Positions 1 to 9,100 of a stretch of DNA of 64,000 nucleotides are shown one piece after another. The notes below the pieces were generated by a model. That model worked only from the letters and a program-made list of their open reading frames with translations, was not told where the DNA came from and ran no database searches. The position numbers and the translations under genes were made by a program. Numbering within the stretch: position 1 is the stretch's first letter; each line of letters starts with the position of its first letter. Origin of the DNA: Cordilura impudica (lineage: Eukaryota > Arthropoda > Insecta > Diptera > Scathophagidae); assembly GCA_963682025.1 (NCBI GenBank), contig OY821521.1, positions 51,800,016-51,864,015 on the forward strand, given 5' to 3'.

Positions 1-66
1 AATTTTTAATTTTTAATTTTTAATTTTAAATTTTTAATTTTAAATTTTTAACTTTCAATTTTTAAT
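1..66. repeat. AATTTTT-type low-complexity tract
   Basis: Seven-base A/T repeats (AATTTTT, with AAATTTTT variants) fill the left edge of the window just before the pogo-like element. Simple sequence with no coding potential. Confidence 0.9.
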
Positions 67-391
67 ATGGGAACTATGATAAAATATAGTCCTCTAAGGT
101 TCAATTTTGAACTACAGTACAAGCTCGGTATTCGCGACTACCCATTATCGCGACGGCCCGGTTATCGCGACGGCTTAATTTTTAACATTGCAGGTTCTAT
201 AATCGCGACAGTTTACGAAAAAAAGGGTTATATTTTCGCGACTTTTATCTGTTTTTTTAAATTTGTTTACAATGTCTATAACCAAAAAAGGGAAATCCCA
301 GTCTTTTGGTATATCAACCTTTTTGGATGATTTTGGTCTTAAATTTTGTCAGTTCATTCGTGTCATTTGTTGTGTAAATACATCTCTTAAT

Positions 392-2030
392 ATGGGAAAA
401 GTTCAACATATTTTAAAGCCAACGATTTCTCAAAAATTAGAGATTTTAAAAAAATTTAAAAGTGGAGATTCCGTAAATTCAATTTGCGTAAATTACAAGT
501 TGCACAAGTCTTCGGTTTACCGCATTATAAAGCAAGAAAATTCATTAAAAAAATTAGTACGTACAACAGAAAGTGGTCCTGGCAAACGTTGCACCTTAAA
601 GAAAGCTGAGTACCCAAGAGTGGAAAAAATGCTTTATAAGTGGTTTATAAAACAAAGGGAAAAAAATGTTCCAATGTCAGCAGAGATTTTACGAGCAAAA
701 GCCAGTCATTTGTATTCCAAAATTTATCAAACCAATTCAGGATTCAATGCCAGTGAAGGATGGTTGAAGAAATTTAAGCGACGACATGGAATTAGATTTT
801 TAAAAATTACGGGTGAGAAATTGTCTTCGAAACCTCATCTTATTGATCCATTTGTGAAAGAGTTTAAGGATTACGTTGATGAGCATGGGTTGACTCTTCA
901 CCAAAACTACAATGCCGACGAATCCGGTTTGTATTATAGGATGCTTCCAAATCACACTCTTGTCACATGTAATGAGAAAACGGCTCCCGGAAGAAAAATA
1001 TGTAAAGAGCGAATAACTTTTTTGCCCTGTTCAAATGCGAGTGGCACAAACAAACTGAAATTGATGGTTGTTGGAAAATCGAAAAACCCACGCGCCTTTA
1101 AATGCTTTCTCAATAATCCTGTAATATACAAGTCCAGTAATAACGCCTGGATGACATCATTTTTATTCAAGGACTGGTTCCATCACGAATTTGTTCCCCA
1201 CGTAAGTTAATTTTTACCAATTAGTAAAAGTAAGTTGTTCTTAAGTAAACATTTTTTAGGTACGAGAATTTTTGGTTTCAAAAGGTCTCCCGCAAAAAGG
1301 AGTTTTGCTTTTAGATAACGCGACGTGCCACCAAGTTGAGGAACTAAAAAGTGATGATGGTGCAATTATAGCAATGAATCTACCACCCAATTGTACTGCA
1401 CTTATTCAACCATTAGATCAACACGTTATCAACTTGGTCAAATTAAATTATAAAAAACAACTGCTCACCCACTTGCTTGGCGAGAAGGAAACAAATTTGG
1501 AGCTCAAACTAAAAAACTTTAATCTCAAAAATGCAGTTCAGATTCTAGCTACGTCCTGGGATAAAATATCAGTGTCCAATATCCAAAAATCCTGGAAAGC
1601 CTTGCTCGAATTCGGTAGTGAATGGAGTGAAGAGGATAACATGCCCTTAAATATTTTACAAAATATAATTCAGGAAGAAAACGAAGATCTTTCAACTATT
1701 GGTACACTTGTAGCTCAAGTTGGTACGGAAAACCTGTTCACGAATGCTGACATAAACAACTGGACTCAAGAAGAATTTCATGTGGGAAGTAATGAGGAGC
1801 AACTGGAATTATCAGATACGGAATCGGAGGATATATACGAAAATGGTCATGAAGAAAACAAAATTAAAGTGGACGATGCTATAACATCGATAAACATATG
1901 CATACAATGGGCTTTAGAAAATGATAAGCCGACAACAGCACTATATGAACTACGTGATTCAGCTGTTATTTTAAAAAATAATTTGCCAAAAAAGCAACTC
2001 AAAATCTCCAATTTCTTTAAAAATGTTTAA
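392..2030 (+). CDS. pogo/Tigger-like transposase, two exons (392-1201, 1260-2030)
   Basis: DDE transposase that would bind the element's terminal repeats and cut and paste it at TA sites. Exon 1 runs from ATG 392 to 1201. A 58-bp intron (1202-1259, GTAAGT...TTTTTTAG) is followed by exon 2 from 1260 to the stop at 2030, giving about 526 residues, normal for the family. The N-terminus has a CENP-B/psq-like helix-turn-helix region (SVNSICVNYKLHKSSVYRI), then a second DNA-binding block ending in GWLKKFKRRHGI. The catalytic acids are visible as NADESGLYY, LLLDNATCH and QPLDQHVI. The acidic C-terminal third is typical of Tigger proteins. Phase is 0 at the junction and the frame stays open. A frame open upstream to 263 lacks family similarity, so I chose ATG 392. 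An AATAAA lies just after the stop, at 2039. Confidence 0.9.
1202..1259 (+). other. 58-bp spliceosomal intron in the pogo-like transposase gene
   Basis: GTAAGT donor directly after a CAC codon and TTTTTTAG acceptor. Removing it joins the phase-0 reading frames on either side into one transposase, with the family's Asp blocks in order. Minimal-size introns of this kind are normal in flies. Confidence 0.85.
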
Positions 2031-2170
2031 AATATATCAATAAAAACAATTCTAATTTTTAAAATTACATAAAATTTTTCAATAAAATTTTGGGTTCTGT
2101 TTGCGCGAAAATTCGTTTTTCGCGACAGGTCTGGTTTTTAATTAGTCGCGAAAATCGAGCTTGTACTGTA

Positions 2171-2579
2171 TTTATTTATGTGTGTAGTGAATCAAATTTG
2201 ACCGATATCTATATCACATAACCTGGTAGTAAACTTTACACTGTTTTTTTTTTTGCACGCACATAATTTTATATTCTCGGTAACTTAATATTTGTGATAT
2301 TATTGTAAGACTGTTTGTTTTGTCGCAGGTTGCAGTAACACATAGATATTTGAGAGTGGGTGTAAAATTTACTTCATTTCTATTATTTTTTCATAGAAAA
2401 TGTATTACTACCACTTTTGAGATTACGTCAGTAATCCATATGAAACAAATTACTTCACATCTACGTACATATGCGTAAGTTTTTTTTTTTTGTAGAAAAG
2501 TATTTATCGTTTGTTTTTGGATTAAAGAAAAAGTTTTTTTTTTTAATTTTTATATTATCATATAATTTATTAGCGGAAA
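2171..2579. other. Non-coding AT-rich stretch between two transposons
   Basis: No recognisable gene, repeat end or RNA. Contains several T-runs of 8-11 bases only. Confidence 0.6.
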
Positions 2580-3360
2580 ATGGCACATTCAAAAAATATG
2601 AACATACAGGAAATCACTAGAATCTTAGATGTGGATTTTTACAATGAAAAAAGTTAATGACGAAGTCGTCCATCCAAACTTCTGCACTGAAATTTATAGT
2701 GACATTAATTCAGAAATATCGGAAATGGATAACGAAAAAGAAATATACACGACTGTTATTGCAGGGGAAGACATGGAAGGTGGTCATCGAAGCGCGGTAA
2801 ACAAAGCTGAAATAAATAATAACTCTACTTCTTAATCTCGTTTTTATTATGAAAAAAATCGTTTCATATGGTCGGCTCAACAACCGCAATATTTAAGTTG
2901 AACCCCACTACATAATATAAAATGACTACCAACTTCTGTCGATTTCCAAAATAGTCAAGACGAATCAGAAAATATATTGCGTCGATATTGGTCACAATTT
3001 TTCGATGACACTATTGAAAATATAATAATTGAACACATAAACAGAATGTTATATATAAAATTTCAATAAACACACAAATTAGAAGCGAAACCTTTGAATA
3101 AAATTGGAAAAATTGAATAGAGCATTTTTTGGGCGTATTGCTTTATTCATCTGTTTTCAAATCTAATCGAGAGTCCATAGATCTTATATTTGCAACTGAT
3201 GGAACCGGTAGATAGTTTTAGGCTTCGATTACTAATCATGGTTTAGTTTTTCGGTTTAATAATTCCTTTGAGAGCAAAGAAATATCAAAGTACCCCTTGG
3301 CAGCAGATGCAAATTTAAAGTTTTTGTGGCTCAGAAACCGGCTCAGAAATAAAAAAATAA
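2580..3360 (+). pseudogene. piggyBac-like transposase fossil, N-terminal half
   Basis: Broken reading frames, read left to right, match the order of piggyBac-type transposases. First an acidic N-terminus (NIQEITRILDVDFYNEK, then EISEMDNEKE). Then the block FIWSAQQPQY, which the family uses before its conserved core. Then a piece ending NIIIEHINRM. Then GVLLYSSVFKSNRESIDLIF followed by ATDGTGR, with frame changes and stops between the pieces. The catalytic aspartate blocks of the C-terminal half are missing here. Assignment rests on motif order rather than an alignment. The 68-residue open frame 2629-2835 is a piece of this fossil, not a gene. Confidence 0.65.
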
Positions 3361-3766
3361 TCTGATATTAAAATTTTTTCCTAACTCTGTACTTAACCTC
3401 CAGTAATGTATGTATGTACTTAACCTCCAGTATGAAACCAATATAATTTATATACGTTAATACTTTAAAAAAACCGGTGTAAAATTTAATACTACTCTTC
3501 TAAGATGCTAAAAATGTTCGCCTCGTAAGTTTATGGTTAAAGATGCAACAACGACCTAATTTGTTAAATTCTCAAATCTAAGACACATCGATTTTGTTTA
3601 TTAATTTTAGTTACGGAATGACTCTAGTTTTCGTAGACTCGTAAAAATGCTACAAGGCATATTTTTACTATCACATAAGAAGAAATAATGACATTCAAAT
3701 ATGATTCTAGCAATTTACAGAGTTCCATTGTTTCCATAACTCTGCATCAGATCCCAAAAAATTTAA
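3361..3766. other. Non-coding stretch
   Basis: AT-rich sequence with one short direct duplication (a 14-base TACTTAACCTCCAG near 3391 and 3418). No gene recognised. Confidence 0.5.
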
Positions 3767-4480
3767 CTTTGCGCTTTTTAAACTCTTTCTTTTAACCCAT
3801 ACTCTCTGTCTGTCTGTCGTGGGTGAACCACATTCCCCCTCATCCAATTGATCTGAAACTTGGTCCATAGTCTTGTTGTGACTAAAGATTATTTTTGGGT
3901 AAGTCACGCACAGTCACGCGCATTCACGGGGTGATCTAAATGTCATTTCCCCTCATCCGATCAATCTGAAACTTAGTCCATACACTTGCTGCGAAAAAAA
4001 GATTAACTTTGACTTAGTCACGCACAGTCACGCATGGTCACGCGCAGTCACGTAGTGATGTAAAACCCATTTCCCCTTATCCGATCGATCTGAAACTTGT
4101 TCGATAGACTTGCTGTGAAAAAATATTAAGTTTGACATAGTCAATCACAGTCACGCATAGTCACGCACAGTCACGCACAGTCACGGAGTGTTTTAAAACA
4201 CATTTCCACTTATCCGATCAATCTGAAACTTGGTCGATAGACTTGCTGTGAAAAAAGATTAATTTTAAAATAGTCACGCAAAGTCACGCACAGTCACGGA
4301 GTGATTTAAACCCCATTTCCCCTCATCCAATCAATCTGAAACTTGGTCCATAGACTTGCTCTGACCACAGATTAATTTTAAAATAGTCACGCAAAGTCAC
4401 GGAGAGATTCAGGACTCATATACATAAGGAAAGAAAGAGTTTTAATAAAAAAAATTGTTTTTATGGGTTAGATTATTTAC
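3767..4480. repeat. Repeat element with internal AGTCACGCAC tandem array, copy 1
   Basis: About five degenerate units of roughly 110-135 bp. Each contains a CATTTCCCCTCATCCGATC / GATCTGAAACTTGGTC block, followed by a variable number of 10-bp AGTCACGCAC sub-repeats. The left border is TTTTTAAACTCTTTCTTTTAAC. The right part is GAAAGAAAGAGTTTTAATAAAA followed by TTGTTTTTATGGGTTAGA. The same borders and order recur at 15215-16665, so the whole unit is a dispersed element, not a local satellite. Confidence 0.85.
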
Positions 4481-5034
4481 AGTATTGTTTTTTTCTTCAT
4501 TTCAGTAATTAAAACATTATTTTGTTCGTAATCACGTGTAATTTTATTTGTTATAATTTCGCAGAAATTATTGAGTTAGAAATTAAACAGGCTCAATATC
4601 AAATGTTTTTACTTTTAATAATGAGAAAACCATCTAAACTATTTCAAACTTTCTATTAATATTTAATATTTTTTTTTTGCGATTTTACACGATATCGGTT
4701 ATTTAATTTTTTTCTAGCTTCAGATTTGACAGCTTCATATTAAATTCTTTAACAGTTGGAATTTTATTTGGGACTGGATCTTAAGGTATTTTTTAAATAT
4801 TTCTTTAACGCTCATATGAAAATATTCCAATAAAACATTTCGGTTAACTGAATAAAATTTTCCCTTAATTGAATAAAATATTGAATCTGAAAATAGTGAT
4901 CAAAATCTGACTGAAAATGTGTGCTTATTTTAAAATCAATTTGATAAAAATAGAAAACATTTTCCACACACGTTCCACATAAAATTTTATGGATAATACT
5001 TCAGCTTAAAAACCTTTACAATCATTTTCTGATG
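4481..5034. other. Non-coding AT-rich DNA downstream of NDUFA1
   Basis: Should hold the last exon or 3' UTR of the minus-strand NDUFA1 gene. I found no segment that convincingly supplies the expected short C-terminus. The best acceptor on the minus strand (near 4784) leads to an implausible peptide. Confidence 0.5.
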
Positions 5035-5073
5035 TTACATGTGTTTTATGTACAAAACATTGGATACACTTAC

Positions 5074-5457
5074 ATTCATTATGTAGGGATTATCAGTTAG
5101 TCTTCTGTCGCGCAAATACATAACACGATCAAATCGTTCATCCAAATTACGACGGTAGCCCTAGAATAACAAATATATTTAATAAAATAATTTTGAGCTA
5201 AATTTCAGAAAATTGTATTTATTTCTTTTGAAAAATCATAATAATTGTGTTATAAAAGTTATGTTAAGAAAATATAAAACTATTCACTATAACGTGAGAT
5301 TATATAAGAATTATGGAAATCGTCAACAATTGCTGGCCATTAATACGTTCACACTTACATTGCCCAATGTCAATTTGTGTATGCCATACATGGCATATGT
5401 GGGTATGGACAAAGCCACGGTGATTATAGCAGCTGATGGTAAGACTTCAAACCACAT
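5074..5457 (-). CDS. ND-MWFE: NADH:ubiquinone oxidoreductase subunit NDUFA1 (MWFE), two exons
   Basis: Accessory subunit of mitochondrial complex I, a single-pass inner-membrane protein needed for assembly of the membrane arm. Exon 1 (5457-5359) starts with the hallmark MWFE motif and encodes 33 residues, with a hydrophobic segment (LPSAAIITVALSIP) serving as membrane anchor and import signal. It ends at a GTAAGTGTG donor in phase 0. Exon 2 (5160-5074) encodes 29 residues, GYRRNLDERFDRVMYLRDRR then LTDNPYIMN, the conserved matrix-side basic tail, and ends at another GTAAGTGT. The family is about 70-75 residues, so roughly ten remain. They may lie in an unseen third exon, or come from reading through to TAA at 5037-5035. 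It lies divergently to TPP II. I am confident of the identity and less sure of the C-terminus. Confidence 0.93.
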
Positions 5458-5940
5458 TTTTATTAAATTATTCCACACAAAATAAAATTTCTACACAAAT
5501 ATTATTGGTAACAATTAAGTGCTACAACTCATATGTAGATATGACAATGGGAATGTCAAAAACTTCAGCTGTTTGACTGAGAGAAATTTGAAAAAATAGA
5601 GTTGCCAATATTATATTATCTTAAGTTCTTTTAGCAGGCTGCTTTCATATATACCAATGACTGAACAATAACAACTTGTATTGACAAGTGCAGCAATTCC
5701 GCTTGTCATGACAATTGGACAAATTATTATTTTGTGCGAACTTTTGCTATTGGAATTTGATTTAAATTAAACTATTGTTGTTGAAACCTATCTAGTGATT
5801 TATTAATTAACTACAGAAGTTAAAATTATATTTTAGCTTTCCCAAAACGTGTGCAATCTTCCCTATCAACACAAAAACATTTGCCAGCTTTGCGTTTAGA
5901 AGAATTTCCCACGATTTCAACAAAAACTAACCAAACAACC
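5458..5940. promoter_or_regulatory. Shared upstream region between NDUFA1 (-) and TPP II (+)
   Basis: 483 bp separate the two divergent start codons, so both promoters must lie here unless 5' exons exist further away. I see no clear TATA box. The right part (5837-5940) is probably transcribed and may be coding for TPP II: it is open in the TPP II frame and preceded by a TTTTAG acceptor-like site at 5831-5836. Bidirectional promoter function is inferred from geometry only. Confidence 0.6.
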
Positions 5941-6102
5941 ATGAGTGGTGCAGTGGAGAACTCTTTTCCAACTGGTGCATTGGTACCCAAAGCTGAGACG
6001 GGTGTATTGAATTTTCTACAAAAATATCCCGAATTTGATGGCCGTGATGTTACTATTGCCATCTTTGATTCGGGTGTAGATCCCAGAGCAACCGGTCTAG
6101 AG
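5837..6102 (+). CDS. TppII: TPP II exon 1 (ATG 5941; open upstream to 5837)
   Basis: From ATG 5941 (context CAACCATGA) it encodes [20 protein letters not shown] and on to the catalytic Asp block [14 protein letters not shown], ending at donor GTTAG (6103). The frame is also open upstream back to 5824, and the segment after the TTTTAG site reads FPKRVQSSLSTQKHLPALRL then EEFPTISTKTNQTT with no upstream ATG. That looks like protein rather than random UTR. An upstream exon could therefore splice in at 5837 and give an N-terminally extended isoform. The donor is slightly non-consensus (GTTAGA). Confidence 0.9.
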
Positions 6103-9100
6103 GTTAGAAATGACTAAACATTTTCTTTGTTGATTTTTGCTTATTTGGTAATATTGACGTTGGTGTCTTTTTTGCAGACTTTGTGCGATGGCAAAACCGT
6201 AAAGGTTATTGAACGTTTTGACTGTACTGGTTGTGGTGATGTTAGTGTAACCAAAAAAATTACGCCCGATGACAAGGGTGTTATAACCGGTCTATCTGGA
6301 AGGCAATTAAAGGTAATTTTTGTTTTGTTGTTGTTTGTTTTATTTATTTGTTTACTCATTTAAATAATTAGTTTATGAGCCAGAGCATGTAATAAGATGT
6401 CATAGAATTTTATTAATAAAATTGCAGAGTGACCAGCTGCTATTATTTTTTAAATAAGTAAAAAAGTTTGTGTATGGACCAGAGATCTGTAGTAGGTGCC
6501 TCATAAGCTATAGCGAGTCACTTGTAGTAGAAAGTTTCTGCTGGTGAAACAAGAATCGCCTGTAAATTTAAGAATGATTCTTACATTTAGAAAAGATAAT
6601 TAGTTTTTAGAAATTTAATAATTTGGGAACTTTTTAATATTGAGTGATAAAAATTCTGTTCAACATTTTGCTACGTCAAGAAATGATCCCAGAACTAGCT
6701 TCTGATCTCTAGATAACAGAACAATTTTTATGTCAACTATATTCTGTGACGTTGTGGAAAAATTTGGTTTTGCCATTAAGACAACAATTCTCCCTAAAAC
6801 TTCAGATTTATGTGAATAGAAATTAATAATATAAAATTTAATCGAGATTTAAATGTCTTCATCGAATTATTCCAATATTGTTGGTTTTACTAGGTTGTTC
6901 TAAGGCGGCCGTTAAGGAAGGAATGATGAAAAATGGATAATTCTTTAAGGAAAATGTATTTTTGTTTTAAGAAAATTAAATGTTTTTAAAAAACAACATT
7001 TTTAAGAAACGCTATACATATTTAAAAAAAAATATTTTTTTAAGAAGTGGTACTTTTTTTAGTAACTGTACTTTTAAGAAAAGGTAGTTTTTTAGAAAAA
7101 GTACTTGTTTAAGAAGTGATATTTTTTTCAAAATATTATTTAAAAAAATAGACTTTTTAAGCAAAGGTAATTTTTAAAAAAAGTTAATTTTTAATAAAAT
7201 TTAATTTTTTAAAAAAAGGTAAAGTACATTTTTTGAAAAGGTACTTACATATTTCTGGAAACGTAAAATACTTTTCTAAGAAATGTACTTTTTTAGAAAA
7301 GGTACTTTTAAGATAATGTACTATATTAAAAAAAAATATTTTTTTAGAAAAGGTACTTTTTTGGAAAAGGTACTTTTTTTTAAAGAAAATGTGCTTTTAA
7401 AGAAGAGGTATTTTTTAAAATGTACTTATTTAAGAAATTATATTTTTTAAGAAAGGGTACTTTTTACAAAAAGTACTTTTTATCGTACATTTTAATAAAA
7501 GTTGCTATTTTAAGAAAAAGTACTTTTTTAACATAAGGGACTATATAAAGAAAAAGTATTTTTGTTAAAGAAAAGGTACTTTTATTTAAAAAAATGTGCC
7601 TTTTTAACAAAATGCACTATTCTAAGACAAAAAACCAATTTTTTAAGAAATTGTACTTTTAAAAAAAAATTATTTTTTAAGAAAAGGTACTTTTTTAGAA
7701 AAGGTTCTTATTTAAGAAGTGATATTTTTTAAATTTATTTTAAAAAAATAGACTTTTTTTAAGTAAAGGTAATTTTTTAAGAAAAGTTAATTTTTAAAGA
7801 AAATTAAATTTTTTAAGAAAAGGTAAATTACCTTAAGAAATTTTTTTACAAAAGTTACATATATTTTTTTAGCATCTTTTTTAAAAGGTACTTGTTTAAG
7901 AACATTATTTTTTTAAGAAAGGTGCTTAAAAAATACTTTTTTTTTGAAGAAAATGTACTACCTTTAAAAAAAAAGTACTTATTTATGGAGAGGTAAAGTA
8001 CTTTTTTATGGAGAGGTAAAGTACTTTTTTAAGAAAAGGTACTTTTTTAGAAAAGGTACATTTTTCAGATAAGGTACTATTTTAAGAAAAATAATTTTTT
8101 AATAAAAGGTACTTTTTTTTGGAAAAGGAACTTTTTAAGAAAAGCTACTTTTTTGGAAAAGGTACTTTTTTAAGAAAAAGTACTTTTTTACAAAAGATAT
8201 TATTTTAAGAAAAAATATTTTTTTTAACAAAAGGTCTTACGAAAAAAACACTTTTTTCAGAAAATGTACTTTTTTGGGAAAGGGATTTTGTTTAAAGAAA
8301 ATGTGCCTTTCAAGAAGAGGTATTTTTTAAAATGTATTTAAGAAAATGTATTTTTTTAAGAGGGAGTACTTTTTACAAAAAGATATTTTGTACTTTTTAT
8401 CGAACATTTTAATAAAAGTTACTATTTTAAGCAAAAGTACTTTTTTAACAAAAGGTACTATATAAAGACAAAGTACTTTTTTTAAGAAAAGGTTCTTTTA
8501 TTTTAAAGAAAATGTACCTTTTTAACAAAATGCACTATTTTATTTTACTTTTTTATTTTAGAAAAAGTGCTTATTTAAGATGTGATATTTTTTTAAATTT
8601 ATTTTTTTAAAAATAGACTTTTTTAAGACAATTTTTTAAGAAAAGGTACTTATTTATGGAAAGGTAAAGTATTTTTTTTAAATATAAGTACTTTTTTAGA
8701 AAAGGTACTTTTTTCAGATAAGGTACTATTTTAAGAAAACATAATTTTTAAGGGAAGGTACTTTTTTGGAAAAGGTACTTTTTTAAGAAAAAGGGCTTTT
8801 AAGAAGTTTTTTTTAAAATGCACTTATCTAAGAAAATGTATTTTTATAGGAAAATGTACTTTTTTAAGAATAAATACTTTTTTTTGGAAAAATACTTTAT
8901 TAAGATAGGGTATTTTTTAAGGTATTTTTAAAATGTACTTTTTTACGTACATTTTAATAAAAGTTACTATATTAAGAAAAAGTACTCTTTTAACAAAAGG
9001 TGCTATATAAAGGAAAAGTTTTTTTTTAAGAAAAGGTACTTTTATTTTAAAGAAAATGTACCTTTTTAACAAAATGCACTATTTTAAGAGAAACAAGTAA

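Larger units (their letters stand above)
113..2170 (+). mobile_element. Complete pogo/Tigger-like DNA transposon with TA target duplication
   Basis: Both ends are visible. The left end reads TA then CAGTACAAGCTCG from 115. The right end reads CGAGCTTGTACTG up to 2168, then TA. The terminal inverted repeats continue as GGTATTCGCGACTA versus GATTTTCGCGACTA, about 26 bp with two mismatches. Subterminal regions carry repeated CGCGAC boxes, near 133-250 on the left and 2100-2150 on the right, which are probable transposase-binding sites. The single gene inside is oriented left to right. A TA duplication, a CAGTRC-type terminus and a jerky/Tigger-like transposase are the known signature of the pogo branch of Tc1/mariner. 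With intact ends and an open gene it looks recently active. Confidence 0.92.

Noticed and set aside
2629..2835. 68-residue open frame as an independent small gene
   Set aside because: It is part of a longer broken piggyBac-like reading with the family's acidic N-terminus.
3767..4480. Regular repeats with similar spacing, superficially CRISPR-like
   Set aside because: Units diverge and vary in length with internal 10-bp sub-repeats, spacers are not unique, and the setting is a fly genome without Cas genes.
4700..4785. Candidate third exon of NDUFA1 on the minus strand (acceptor CCTTAAG near 4784)
   Set aside because: In the phase required by exon 2 it reads a short peptide ending quickly, with no resemblance to the NDUFA1 C-terminus and a poor acceptor.
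5213..5485. 90-residue plus-strand open frame
   Set aside because: It is the antisense shadow of NDUFA1 exon 1 and its intron.
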